Notes under the pieces: model-generated
The model's input: the letters and a program-made list of their open reading frames with translations, nothing else
Told to the model about the DNA's origin: nothing
Database searches by the model: none
Position numbers and translations under genes: made by a program
Assembly: GCA_023247085.1 (NCBI GenBank)
Contig: JAHFHC010000004.1
Coordinates: 1-56,682 of the forward strand
Direction: 5' to 3'
DNA from: Microcaldota archaeon
GTDB taxonomy: Archaea > Micrarchaeota > Micrarchaeia > Norongarragalinales > UBA8480
DNA: 56,682 nt
Part shown: in pieces, positions 32,565 to 41,588 of the stretch
Layout: each line of letters begins with the position of its first letter
Numbering within the stretch: position 1 is the stretch's first letter

Positions 32565-33308
32565 TTAGTTTTCTACTCTTGGCGCTAGATAATAGGATAG
32601 TTTTGCTTGGCCCACTGTGAATGATATTTTTACTGGTGCGTTTGTTTTGAGTTGGAATTCGATTATCGAGTCATCTGGACAGGATTTAGTCATGTTGTCT
32701 AGGTACTCAAATGGAAACATTGCACGGCAACTGGCATTTGAAGTGAGCTCGGCTAAGTTGGGTGCATTTTTGTTGTTTTCAATGCGTAGGTCTCCGCTGT
32801 CGCCTTTTGCTTCTATTATGAATTTATCTGCATCTGCGGTGATTGTAACGTGGCTTGACAAGAGGCCGGCATCTTTGAGCATTTCTTTTAGTGTGCCCCC
32901 GCGCATTTTAATTGTGGTGTCGAACGGGATTTTGGGTTCGCGTGGAGCTGAAACATTCAAGTCAATTAGGGGTAATCGGATGTTGCGTTTTCCGTTTGGT
33001 GAGATGAATTCAAGCACGCATTTTGCTTCTTTTTCTTCTGTTGTTAGGATGAGTTGTTCGTCGCTTCGGGTTCTGCCTAGGATTTTTAGGAAGTCAACTA
33101 GGTTGAGGCCAAGTGTAGCTTGTTCTGCTTCAAATTCTTTGAAAACTGCTTTTGGCATTAGGTAATCAACCATTGCGATTTGACTTGGGTCCATGGCGCG
33201 CAAGTGTAGCCCGTTTTCGTTTACTTCAAAGAGCCCTTCGTCTACGAGGTTTACAACTGCTTCAATAGATTGCTTGAATTGTTTAGCGTCGCCAATAACT
33301 AGTTTCAT
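32565..33308 (-). CDS. pcn: DNA sliding clamp PCNA
   Basis: 247 residues, normal for a clamp monomer. LVDEGLFEVNENGLHLRAMDPSQIAMVDYLMP is the N-terminal signature, a long interdomain connector is near 120, and the C-terminal SFTVGQAKLSYYLAPRVEN is typical. PCNA trimers tether polymerase, ligase, FEN1, RFC and, in archaea, EndoQ. The leader has GGGTGTT about ten bases before the ATG. RFC-L, Orc1/Cdc6 and EndoQ genes in the same window make a spread-out replication and repair region. Confidence 0.96.
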   Translation of the reverse strand: MKLVIGDAKQFKQSIEAVVNLVDEGLFEVNENGLHLRAMDPSQIAMVDYLMPKAVFKEFEAEQATLGLNLVDFLKILGRTRSDEQLILTTEEKEAKCVLEFISPNGKRNIRLPLIDLNVSAPREPKIPFDTTIKMRGGTLKEMLKDAGLLSSHVTITADADKFIIEAKGDSGDLRIENNKNAPNLAELTSNASCRAMFPFEYLDNMTKSCPDDSIIEFQLKTNAPVKISFTVGQAKLSYYLAPRVEN

Positions 33309-33409
33309 GAAAAAAATAACACCCTTGAAAATATTGGCAGGGCAACAATAAAAAAGGAGTCGTTATGACTTCGTTTTTTATCAGCGTAAACCACAGTTTG
33401 AGCATGCGA

Positions 33410-34198
33410 TTATTTTATGAGTAAATCGCATCCGCGTGGTTCTTGGAACTGCCCGGCTAAAAATAAGCGCAAGTACCCGATTAGTGGGATTCTGGCGATT
33501 TGTTTTCCGTGGATTTTTTCAGGTAATACAACATCAAGGCCTGCTTCTTGGTCTACTACCGGGTTATTGTCTCCTTTTGTTAAGTACGCTATTTTTCCAG
33601 TTTGGGAATTGTTTATTGCTAATACCGCACGGTGAATTACTAAGCCCGCTGTGCTTGATTCAAACACAATTATGTCATTTGAACTTACTTCGTTGCGCAG
33701 TACTGGAATTGTGAGTACGGAAGTTGAATTGCGGAGTGTTAAGTTGGCACTGCAAGATATTTGTGAGTCGCCTTGGCCGCGTCGCCACATTGTGCAATTA
33801 GTTTTGGTTAGTTGGATGTTTGGAGATTCACCACTATACCGGACAATGGGCGCAACGTATTTGTCGTTGCCTTGTACGATGACTAAATCTCCGCGGTTTA
33901 GCACGTTGTTCATGCTGCACGATGTGACTACGTCTAGTGGCGATTGAGTGTGCAGTAAAGCCGATAGTATTAGCCAGGCTATTGCTGCGCCTGCAATTGC
34001 ATATATTATTTCTAGTAAACTGTTTTTTCCTTTTTGTTTTGCGCCACTGATGAAGTCAAGCGATATATACGCGAGGAAAGCACCGATGCACAGTATTGCG
34101 GCTATGGGTTGTAGGGTTATCAGGTAAATGATGAAAAAAATAATGCTCAGAATCGGCACGTAAACGTTTGGCGACTTTGGATTTATTTTCAATTCCAT
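33410..34198 (-). CDS. signal peptidase I, Ser/His (ER/archaeal) type
   Basis: 262 residues. At least two N-terminal membrane segments (about 14-45 and 65-85) precede the catalytic domain. CSMNNVLNRGDLVIVQG holds the nucleophile Ser, LVIHRAVLA the general base His (in place of the bacterial Lys), and LTKGDNNPVVDQEAG the conserved Asp. This is the Sec11-like archaeal form. It removes signal peptides outside the membrane. The extra N-terminal segments make it longer than most. It is followed by the PCNA gene after about 100 bases. Confidence 0.85.
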   Translation of the reverse strand: MELKINPKSPNVYVPILSIIFFIIYLITLQPIAAILCIGAFLAYISLDFISGAKQKGKNSLLEIIYAIAGAAIAWLILSALLHTQSPLDVVTSCSMNNVLNRGDLVIVQGNDKYVAPIVRYSGESPNIQLTKTNCTMWRRGQGDSQISCSANLTLRNSTSVLTIPVLRNEVSSNDIIVFESSTAGLVIHRAVLAINNSQTGKIAYLTKGDNNPVVDQEAGLDVVLPEKIHGKQIARIPLIGYLRLFLAGQFQEPRGCDLLIK

Positions 34199-34224
34199 TT
34201 TGTGTCAGTTTTATTGGCGTTTTT

Positions 34225-35073
34225 TTAAATTTCGATTCCCGCTAGTTGAAGGGTTTGTAGTTCTTCTAGTGAAATTGGTTCGCCTTGTTTGAATCGTACA
34301 AGTATTTCTAGTGCTTTTTTCTTCACTGATTGCATTTGTTGTACGATTTTTTGTTTTGCTTCGGCATTGTGTTGTTGTTCTTTTTGCTGGCGTTGTTTTT
34401 CTTCTTGTTGATATTGTTTACGGCGAATTTGTTCGTCTTCTCGTTCAACTGCAGTTAATTGTTTGAGGGTATTTCGTTTTTCGTCTAGTTTAGAAAAAGC
34501 TTCGGGTAAATGTGTTTGAAGTTCTTCTGCTTGTTTGAAAAGCAAAAGCATTGCTTGGTGGTGTGATTCGCTTTTAGCTGCGTGTGATTTAAGTTCTTTT
34601 ACTTTTTCGCTTAATTGTTTTCTCAATTCACGCAAAGCAGCACGCAGACTTCTACGCTCTTGGAATTTTGGCTCGAGTTTTGCTAGACTTTTAAGCTTTT
34701 TAGATAAGTCAGTCATTTTGCGCGAGATTGTTTTTTCACGTTGTGTTGAATAGTTAACATGCAGCGAATATTCAAGTGCTTGTATTTCCGCCTTAATTCG
34801 ATCTGGAGAAGAAGATGCATCTGTTTTGTCAAGCTCGGCTTCTAAGGGTTTTAGTATAGTGTCGGTTTCAGTGATTTGTTTTCGAATTGTCTCGATTTGA
34901 TTTGCGATTTGTTTTACTTCTTTGTTTTCAGCATCGCGGTTGTTTTTTTCAGTTTCTGCTTTGTCAAATAATTCGCGTAGTTTTGTAAGGCTCTGCGCAT
35001 TTTGGTGCCGGATAGTTGTGACTTCGTTTACAACTTGTTCTTTGTCGACAGATTGTCCTGGTTCAGTTGGCAT
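34225..35073 (-). CDS. archaeal coiled-coil protein (COG1340-like)
   Basis: 282 residues, almost all charged helix with heptad-like spacing (about 15-245). A compact C-terminus KKALEILVRFKQGEPISLEELQTLQLAG follows, the conserved ending of the archaeal COG1340 coiled-coil family. No signal or membrane segment. The function of the family is unknown. It lies between the histone-fold-like gene and the signal peptidase gene on the same strand. Confidence 0.78.
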   Translation of the reverse strand: MPTEPGQSVDKEQVVNEVTTIRHQNAQSLTKLRELFDKAETEKNNRDAENKEVKQIANQIETIRKQITETDTILKPLEAELDKTDASSSPDRIKAEIQALEYSLHVNYSTQREKTISRKMTDLSKKLKSLAKLEPKFQERRSLRAALRELRKQLSEKVKELKSHAAKSESHHQAMLLLFKQAEELQTHLPEAFSKLDEKRNTLKQLTAVEREDEQIRRKQYQQEEKQRQQKEQQHNAEAKQKIVQQMQSVKKKALEILVRFKQGEPISLEELQTLQLAGIEI

Positions 35074-35173
35074 TGAAAATATTTTACCTTTTTGGCAACT
35101 TTGCGCGATATCCTTTGCACATTATACGCTGAACATATTATTACATAATGCTAAGCGCACTGGTTGTCAGTAT

Positions 35174-35617
35174 TTAGTTTGTAGGTGCAGAAGTTGTTGT
35201 GGCGGTTGCTTGTTCTGGTGGGACTTCGAGTTCGATTTCTGCAATTATTTCATCTAATTCAGCGCGTTGTTTTTCTAGCACTTTTTGAATGCGTTTTATG
35301 CGCTTTTGGTTTAGTGCAATTTCACGATATTTACGCGCAGCAGAATTAAAATGTTCAATTGAAAGAGTAAAGTATGGCTCCTTGTCCATCGTATCTGAAA
35401 TGTCTGCGAGTATAGTGCCTAGCAGTACATTAGCCCCTTCTTTTACTTCTTTTTTCAGTTGGTGTTCAGCTTTTAAGTTACCTTTGATTATTTTAACTAC
35501 TCGCGCATTTGGAAATGGCAAGTGTTCCGAGTCTTCATCTTCTGAACCTTCTGCGTCTTCAATCTCCGATTGTGGAAGTGGTTGTTCTTGTACGTTTTGG
35601 CTTTGATCTTCAGTCAT
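35174..35617 (-). CDS. histone-fold-like protein with acidic head and coiled-coil tail
   Basis: 147 residues from the ATG at 35617, with AGGTGA upstream. The first 33 residues are strongly acidic. Then LPFPNARVVKIIKGNL resembles histone helix 1, and QLKKEVKEGANVLLGTILADISDTMDKEPYFTLSIEHFNSAARKY resembles the long helix 2, loop and helix 3. A basic-acidic coiled coil (about 103-135) and a Thr-rich end follow. The histone call is by pattern; the fold could instead be a general helical one. If correct, it differs from canonical 66-70-residue archaeal histones. Confidence 0.55.
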   Translation of the reverse strand: MTEDQSQNVQEQPLPQSEIEDAEGSEDEDSEHLPFPNARVVKIIKGNLKAEHQLKKEVKEGANVLLGTILADISDTMDKEPYFTLSIEHFNSAARKYREIALNQKRIKRIQKVLEKQRAELDEIIAEIELEVPPEQATATTTSAPTN

Positions 35618-35714
35618 GTTTAGTAGATTCACCTGTAAATAGTAATGAAAAATAACTAGTGACAAATATAGGGCTTTAGTGGTTTTTAAGCCATGTGGTC
35701 ATTTGATTATTTGT

Positions 35715-36338
35715 TCATTTGACGAGTAACAAAAAGATTTTCCGCTTCCTAGCATTTTCGGGATTATCAGTCACAATAGTCGTTTTGAACCCAACATTTT
35801 TGAACAACCTACCTACTTGCAATAGTTCGTTTTCGCTGGTCGGATAAAACTGTACAACTGCTTTTCCCCCTTTTTTTAAGTGATTCCAAAACTCACTTGC
35901 CACTTTACTAGCTTCGTCAACTTCTTTTGCAGTAACCCACTGGAGCACGGAAATTGAAACAATTCCATCTACAGTTTGTTTAAATGGAAATTTACGAATG
36001 TCCCCGAGTTCGGCGTCGAATCCATTTTTCTTGCATAGTTTTACGAAAATTGGAAGCGCGTCAAACGCAAGCACGTTATAACCTATCTCGTGCAATATGG
36101 CCGTTGAAAAGCCAGCACCACAGCCAGCATCAATTACAGTTGAACCAATTGGAAGTTGCATTAATTCAATTGCACGCAGGGTTAAACCCTCTTGGATTTT
36201 TCTCATGGAATTACTTGCAGCATAGCGTTTTGCTTCGGTTTCGTTATAAAAATCTCCTAGTGTTTTTTCATCTTCTGGGCGAATGTGAAAAGATTTCCAA
36301 TTTGAACCAGATAAATTAGATAAACGCAATGTCTTCAT
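35715..36338 (-). CDS. Bud23-like SAM-dependent rRNA methyltransferase
   Basis: 207 residues. The Bud23 signature is present: RPEDEKTLGDFYNETEAKRYAASNSMRKIQ at about 21-50, motif I VIDAGCGAGFST at 68-79, an SISVLQWV block, and VVQFYPTSENEL near 165. In eukaryotes Bud23 makes m7G on 18S rRNA with Trm112. An archaeal homologue acting on 16S rRNA is plausible. I see no Trm112-like partner next to it. Its start lies 23 bases inside the 3' end of the M24 peptidase gene, so they are cotranscribed. Confidence 0.84.
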   Translation of the reverse strand: MKTLRLSNLSGSNWKSFHIRPEDEKTLGDFYNETEAKRYAASNSMRKIQEGLTLRAIELMQLPIGSTVIDAGCGAGFSTAILHEIGYNVLAFDALPIFVKLCKKNGFDAELGDIRKFPFKQTVDGIVSISVLQWVTAKEVDEASKVASEFWNHLKKGGKAVVQFYPTSENELLQVGRLFKNVGFKTTIVTDNPENARKRKIFLLLVK

Positions 36339-37344
36339 ACCTCACTCCGAATTTGTGTGGAAAATATAAGCCGGGTTCAACTGTAAAACACATTCCACTT
36401 TTTAGTTTTTCAATTTCGTTGATTCGCCTATGTCCATCGTGAACTTCAAGGCCAACACCATGACCTAAACTTAAGCCAACATCAGCATGCGTATATTTAG
36501 AAAAACCACATTCTGCTAGTACGTTTATCGCCGCTTGACCTGCGAGTTTCCCGTTGTTTTCTTTTTCTGCAATTCGCTGCGCTTGTTTTTGTGATTCGCA
36601 CACGGCTTCCATTGCATCTTTGATTTCTTTGTTGCTCCCCTCATAGAACACAGTTGTGTAGTCAGCACAGTATTGTTCGTACTTTGCACCGACGTCTATT
36701 AGTAGTGGTTTTGAAAAGTCTACTTTTGTATTGTCAGTTGCGCCGTGGAATACGCTTGTCTTTTCACCGCTTTGTACAAGTGGCGTAAATGAATCTAAGC
36801 TCGCGTTTTGTTCTCTTGCCTTGGTTTCTATTTTGCCCGCGATTTGGCTTTCGGTCAAACCTTGCAAGTTTTGTTCAAGTGTTTCTGCAACTGCGTTTTT
36901 TGTTATATTTTGGGCGGTTTTAATTAGTTCGACTTCTTGTGGCTCTTTTATTTCGCGTAACTCGAGAAAATATTTAGTGAAATTTATTTTTTCGTAAGTT
37001 GTTTTTTCAAAAGCGTAGAAGCCAAGCGTATCTGAACGTTGGTCTAAACCGATTTTCGTCGGCTTGCTTTTTTCGATTAATTCATTTGCTTTTTTCTTCC
37101 AGTTTTTAAACTCGTAAAATTCAAAAGACACCGGCAATTCGTCTTGTTGTAAGGTTGAGAAAATCACCGCATTGTCTTGTGTGACTAATAGGATTGAAGG
37201 GAATGCTGAATCACCCGAGTAATAAAAGGCATTTGGGTCAAAACGATCTGCGCCGCCGAATAACAGCGCATCTACTTGCGCATCTTGCATTTTTTCACGT
37301 AGTCGAGTTAAACGTTTCTTATAGTTGAAAATTGATTTTGACAT
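36316..37344 (-). CDS. M24-family aminopeptidase (Xaa-Pro dipeptidase-like)
   Basis: 342 residues. An N-terminal creatinase-like domain (about 1-120) precedes the pita-bread domain. All five metal ligands are visible: Asp in LLIDVGAKY, Asp in CADYTTVF, His in LGHGVGLEVHD, Glu in FTVEPGLY and Glu in VRYEDIAFI. The protein ends right after the last ligand. Full-length PepQ or PepP proteins usually continue for 10-20 residues, so this end is unusually tight. It cleaves Xaa-Pro or N-terminal residues in peptide turnover. Its 3' end overlaps the methyltransferase gene. Confidence 0.88.
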   Translation of the reverse strand: MSKSIFNYKKRLTRLREKMQDAQVDALLFGGADRFDPNAFYYSGDSAFPSILLVTQDNAVIFSTLQQDELPVSFEFYEFKNWKKKANELIEKSKPTKIGLDQRSDTLGFYAFEKTTYEKINFTKYFLELREIKEPQEVELIKTAQNITKNAVAETLEQNLQGLTESQIAGKIETKAREQNASLDSFTPLVQSGEKTSVFHGATDNTKVDFSKPLLIDVGAKYEQYCADYTTVFYEGSNKEIKDAMEAVCESQKQAQRIAEKENNGKLAGQAAINVLAECGFSKYTHADVGLSLGHGVGLEVHDGHRRINEIEKLKSGMCFTVEPGLYFPHKFGVRYEDIAFI

Positions 37345-37386
37345 AATTATTGTATTTCACTTTGTACTTGTCCGGATGAGTTTACT

Positions 37387-38706
37387 CTACGATTGAGGGG
37401 TTGTTATCTTTACGTTCTCCACTAAAGCGTCACAAGAAAAGATAGGCGTTTCAACTTCCCAGCCGTAAATCTGACGTTGGTTCGACGACAATAATTTAGT
37501 GCGTTGGAGTATGCCAAGCAAATTATCGCTTAATCGTATTTCACGAATTGGTTTTGTCAACTCCCCATTTTCAATTAAGAGAATTGCATCTCGAGGAATT
37601 GTTGAAAAATCGCTTGTCGAATAGTTTTGAAATCTAGTGTACCAAATATTCGTAATGTAGATGCCGTTTTTTGTTTCTTGGATTAACTCGTCAATAGTTG
37701 ACTTACCTGACTCAACAACTGGATTAAATGGATGTGGAGCAGTTATACCTGCATGGCCAGTTGGCGCTACATTTTGGTGTTTTGCAGTTGAAGAGTTATG
37801 CAAATAAGTTTTTAATTCGCCGTTTTGTACAATTGAAGTGCGTTTTGTTGGTCGACCTTCTTCGTCAAAAGGAGTACTGTGAAACGCATTTGCAAGTGTT
37901 GGGTCGTCATAAATAGTAACTGATTCACTGGCAATTTGTTTGCCAATTTTTCCACCAAGTGCCGATAACCCACTCTCTACACTAAATACGCTTGTTGAGT
38001 TTGTAAATGGGTCAAGAAGCGCGGCGTATGGAAATGCGTCAAAGACAACGTTGTAAGTTCCTTGTTGTCCCTTTATTGGATTTTTTGCTTTGAATGCAAG
38101 TTCTTTTGCTTGGTGCGCTAACTCAGTGTAATTTACATCGGATAAAAACGCACCCGCGCTTACCTTGTGTCCAGATGCGTTTTGTTCTGCTAGACAACGA
38201 ATTGAGAAGTAAACACTAGTCGATTTATGTGTTGCTTGTGGGCCATTACTTGAAACTAGATAAACTTCAGATTCATTGGTTTCAAACATTCCCCCTGCTT
38301 TTACTCCATTGCAACTATCAAGCACTTGGCTTACGAGGTCAACGCTTTGTTCATCTGCAGTGGGAATTTTTTTGTCAAAGCTATTGATAACCGGATAAGT
38401 AAATTTGCCACTTGCTACTTCCTCAAAATCGGAATTGTCTGGCAACTTTTTTGCAAGAGAAACAAACTTTTCAAGAACTGCATTTATGTTGGGTTGATCT
38501 ATATCGGCATCGATGCGCGTCTCAGCTATTTTTTTTCCAACTGAAACAAACAAATGAATTTCGCTGCGTTGTTCTACGCTCTTGCGCACTGTTTTGCTAT
38601 TAGCAAACTTAATTTGACGCTGCGAATAATTATACCCAGTAGCAATTGCGTTGTCTGCACCGAGCTTCTTCAATTTTTCAACAATAGTTACACATTCTTC
38701 TCGCAT
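37387..38706 (-). CDS. pmbA: TldE/PmbA-family protein, non-catalytic partner of TldD
   Basis: 439 residues. It has the TldD/PmbA fold pattern (FDEEGRPTKRTSIVQNGELKTYLHNSSTA, and IYITNIWYTRFQNYSTSDFS) but lacks HExxxH, as expected for TldE. In the TldDE complex it shapes the chamber while TldD cleaves unfolded peptides. In this window TldE and TldD lie on the same strand but are split by one gene on the other strand. It is divergent from that gene, with a 64-base gap. Confidence 0.88.
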   Translation of the reverse strand: MREECVTIVEKLKKLGADNAIATGYNYSQRQIKFANSKTVRKSVEQRSEIHLFVSVGKKIAETRIDADIDQPNINAVLEKFVSLAKKLPDNSDFEEVASGKFTYPVINSFDKKIPTADEQSVDLVSQVLDSCNGVKAGGMFETNESEVYLVSSNGPQATHKSTSVYFSIRCLAEQNASGHKVSAGAFLSDVNYTELAHQAKELAFKAKNPIKGQQGTYNVVFDAFPYAALLDPFTNSTSVFSVESGLSALGGKIGKQIASESVTIYDDPTLANAFHSTPFDEEGRPTKRTSIVQNGELKTYLHNSSTAKHQNVAPTGHAGITAPHPFNPVVESGKSTIDELIQETKNGIYITNIWYTRFQNYSTSDFSTIPRDAILLIENGELTKPIREIRLSDNLLGILQRTKLLSSNQRQIYGWEVETPIFSCDALVENVKITTPQS

Positions 38707-38770
38707 TAGATAGACATAGAGAATAAAACGTTAAAAGCATTGGCGTGTAGAGTTATTAGGTCATATTACA

Positions 38771-39685
38771 ATGGCGGAAATGTTTCCAAAAATAGAAGTT
38801 GCAACTAAGCGTGGAAAAAAAATAGCAGTTCACTTGTACGGTTTTTCACACGGGATTGGCAAAAAAGGCACTGCGCTTCACCATACAGTTGCAAATGCGT
38901 TGCGGACAGAAGTAAAATCATTTCATTATAAAGACTATGTGATTCGTGAAGGAAGTGACGACACGCTTTTGCGTTACGCATTGCGAAAGCATGGCGCTGG
39001 TTTTCACATACGAGTTAGTCGAGATTTTCTGTGGGACACACTTAAGACTATTGTGCCTTCGTCTGCTGAAATTGAACCAATTGAACATTTTGAAGTGTTG
39101 CGCAACTTGCAAGCGAGCGAAGGTGGAAAAATAAACCATACGAGCTTCATAGACGAAGAGTTAAGGAAAAAAGAGATATCTCCAGATATACAAGAAGCAT
39201 CAAGGCTTACAATGGCTACGCAAGAACAAACGCAAAAATCTAAAGACGGACTAGTTGAAGCGCTTCGCAAGCGAGGTATTGATGAGAACAAAGCACGCGA
39301 ATACACTGAATCACTCACTACGTTTCGCAGTTTACTTATGGCAAGGGCAGCATATCACCGCGCGTATGCAACTGGATTACCTATACGCTTGTTCGTTGGA
39401 TTTAATCACGTGAAAGAAATTGAAGATTTCCTTTCAGATGAAAAAAAGCAAAGGGAGTATGTAGCAAATTTGCCGCCAAAATTAAAACAAATATATGATT
39501 TAAACGAACAGCATGGCTGGAACGTCGTTGAGTTATTTGAACAAAATGCGCATAAATTCCCAGGGCATGAAAAAAGATTATACGCTTGGCTTGCGCTTGA
39601 ATGTGCTAAGCCACACTATTCTCCGGATAAGTCCGATACAGTCGTAGTTGATATAGCTAAATTCAGACGGCTAATCGAAAGATAA
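38771..39685 (+). CDS. TraB/ChaN-like protein between tldE and tldD
   Basis: 304 residues, no membrane segment. HLYGFSHGIGKKG near the N-terminus and ARAAYHRAYATGLPIRLFVGFNHVKEIEDFL near residue 210 are the two conserved His-containing blocks of the TraB/PrgY/ChaN-like superfamily, whose members are suggested metal-dependent peptidases or regulators. The assignment is tentative. Its placement between the two halves of a TldDE protease suggests a linked peptide-processing role, although it is read from the other strand. Confidence 0.5.
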   Translation: MAEMFPKIEVATKRGKKIAVHLYGFSHGIGKKGTALHHTVANALRTEVKSFHYKDYVIREGSDDTLLRYALRKHGAGFHIRVSRDFLWDTLKTIVPSSAEIEPIEHFEVLRNLQASEGGKINHTSFIDEELRKKEISPDIQEASRLTMATQEQTQKSKDGLVEALRKRGIDENKAREYTESLTTFRSLLMARAAYHRAYATGLPIRLFVGFNHVKEIEDFLSDEKKQREYVANLPPKLKQIYDLNEQHGWNVVELFEQNAHKFPGHEKRLYAWLALECAKPHYSPDKSDTVVVDIAKFRRLIER

Positions 39686-39720
39686 AAGCAATACTCGCTT
39701 GAGAAAAGTGATTCAGAGAG

Positions 39721-41103
39721 TTACTTTAGATTAACTCCTTTAATTACCAAGCTCGGTCCGCCCATGTAAACTGGCATTCCTTGCATTGGCTCGCCTTTGC
39801 CGCATGATGCAGCGTGGAACTCTAAATTATTTGCTATATCTACAATTGAACTATATAGTTGCGGGGTTGTGATTTCAATTGTGGGGTTACTGACTGGCGC
39901 AGTTAACTTTCCGTTTTCTATTTTGTATGCTTCGCAACCGGTGTATTTTTGGTTATATCTCATGTCGTCAATGTTCCATTCCATGAAGCGCCTTATGTAA
40001 ACCCCGTTTTTCACACTTTCAAATAACTCTTGTTCAGATTTTGTTCCTGGTTCAAAAAAAGTATTTGACATGCGAATCAATGGTTCTCGGTCAAAACTGG
40101 CTGCGCGTGAATTGCCGCTGCTCTTTTCGTTTATTGCAGCTGCATTAATGCGGTCGCTTAGGAGCGTGTTTATTTTGCCGTGGTCGATTAATTTCTTTGG
40201 CTTTGCGCGAGTGCCCTCGTCATCAAATTCAAAATAGCCAAAACTACCTTTTACAGTAGGGTCATCAATAACAGAAACACAATCATTTGAAAAACGAGTA
40301 CCGCGCATCTTAAGTTTAAGGAATGATTCACCTGCTTGTGCTGCTTCCCTGCCAAGAATGCGGTCAGCTTCGTACGGGTGTCCGCAACTTTCGTGCGCTA
40401 TTATCCCAGCTATTTCTGGCGATACAACTAAATCAAATTTCCCAGCTACGTGTTCAGCGTTTTGGTTAGCTTTTGCGATTTCTCTAGCTTCTAAGGGAAT
40501 TGCTTCATCAAGTTTCCACTTTTTGAACACTTCAAAACCCTCGCAAGCTCCTTTTTGCCAAAAACGCTGGCTATTTTCACTTGTGAATAAATAATGAAAA
40601 CTTATGCGCGGGATAGCTGACTTGATTTCACTACCGCTCGAATTGACAAACGTCTTTTCAATGTATTCAAGTTCAAGCGAGAGAAAGCGAGACGAAACTT
40701 TTTCAGAAGCAAGGTTTGCGTCAATAGTTTTTAGTAATTCAATGCATTGTTCTGGAGAAACGTTTTGAACTGGCTCTTTTTGTATAACTGAATATTTAGC
40801 ATTATAAGCCTCTTCTTGCGATAATTTGTATGACTCGCTTGATGTAAGTGAACGTTGAGCCATTGCAGACACACGGTGCGATAAGCTAGATAAGTTTGCG
40901 GGGTTAGTGGCGGAATAGAACCCAAGGCTGCCTTTTTGCAGGAAGCGAACTCCAACTCCGTTGCTCTCGTAAGATGCTGCACCTAGCAACACTCCATTTT
41001 TCATTGAATATTCTTGAACTGATGTTGACTCTATACGCGCTTCGGCATATTCGCCAATGGAGTGCAAAGTCTTCCTTACTGTGTCAATATCTATTTGTTC
41101 CAT
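39721..41103 (-). CDS. tldD: TldD metallopeptidase
   Basis: 460 residues. The zinc motif HESCGH (HExxxH) lies in GIIAHESCGHPYEADRI at about residues 236-241. SVIDDPTVKGSFGYFEFDDEGTRA and GVYIRRFMEW follow, and the C-terminal CGKGEPMQGMPVYMGGPSL block carries the third ligand region. TldD forms a heterodimer with TldE and degrades unfolded peptides; in bacteria it also processes microcin precursors. The start is the first ATG. Confidence 0.92.
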   Translation of the reverse strand: MEQIDIDTVRKTLHSIGEYAEARIESTSVQEYSMKNGVLLGAASYESNGVGVRFLQKGSLGFYSATNPANLSSLSHRVSAMAQRSLTSSESYKLSQEEAYNAKYSVIQKEPVQNVSPEQCIELLKTIDANLASEKVSSRFLSLELEYIEKTFVNSSGSEIKSAIPRISFHYLFTSENSQRFWQKGACEGFEVFKKWKLDEAIPLEAREIAKANQNAEHVAGKFDLVVSPEIAGIIAHESCGHPYEADRILGREAAQAGESFLKLKMRGTRFSNDCVSVIDDPTVKGSFGYFEFDDEGTRAKPKKLIDHGKINTLLSDRINAAAINEKSSGNSRAASFDREPLIRMSNTFFEPGTKSEQELFESVKNGVYIRRFMEWNIDDMRYNQKYTGCEAYKIENGKLTAPVSNPTIEITTPQLYSSIVDIANNLEFHAASCGKGEPMQGMPVYMGGPSLVIKGVNLK

Positions 41104-41243
41104 TTTTTGAAGCCAAGAGTTTTTAAGAAGCTAAGTTTTTTATCTTAGTCATATCCTGTTTAAATGACTTTTAAATTGCATTGAAGGGATCTACGCCCTA
41201 AATATTACAGTGCATTTTGATATAAAAGGTGAAAAATAATACA

Positions 41244-41528
41244 ATGAATATATCTGAACTAACCCCCGGCACTGGAAATGTCGAAGTACAAGGCGAAATC
41301 GTTGAAATTGAAGCCCCACGTGAATTTAACAAAAACGGCAGAACACTACGAGTTGCAAATGCAACTTTACGCGATGCAAGTGGCACAATCGTACTTGTAT
41401 TGTGGAATGATGATATTGACAAGGTTCAAGCAGGCAACAACGTTAAAATAAGCAACGGCTATGTAAACGTCTGGAAAGATACGCCTCAATTAACTCTCGG
41501 CAAATTCGGAAAACTCGAAGTAGTTTAA
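41244..41528 (+). CDS. single OB-fold protein, RPA/SSB-like
   Basis: 94 residues from the ATG at 41244, with GGTGA upstream. The strands NVEVQGEIVEIEAPREFNK..RTLRVANATLRDASGTIVLVLWNDDI and NNVKISNGYVNVWKDTPQLTLG match the archaeal stand-alone OB-fold family related to SSB/RPA. It would bind single-stranded nucleic acid. It has no C-terminal acidic tail and no zinc finger. A T-rich terminator (41551-41580) follows. Confidence 0.85.
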   Translation: MNISELTPGTGNVEVQGEIVEIEAPREFNKNGRTLRVANATLRDASGTIVLVLWNDDIDKVQAGNNVKISNGYVNVWKDTPQLTLGKFGKLEVV

Positions 41529-41550
41529 AATCACGCAATCGTCTGGCGTT

Positions 41551-41580
41551 TCCTTTTTTTCTTTTTCTTAATTTTCTTTT
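41551..41580 (+). terminator. T-rich terminator after the OB-fold gene
   Basis: TCC followed by runs of seven, five and four T within 30 bases, starting 23 bases after the stop. It is also the 3' end of the convergent membrane-protein gene. Confidence 0.5.
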
Positions 41581-41588
41581 CCACTATA

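Noticed and set aside
35174-35617. Prefoldin subunit
   Set aside because: The coiled coil is only at the C-terminus and there is no hairpin of two long helices around a beta core; the histone-fold pattern fits better.
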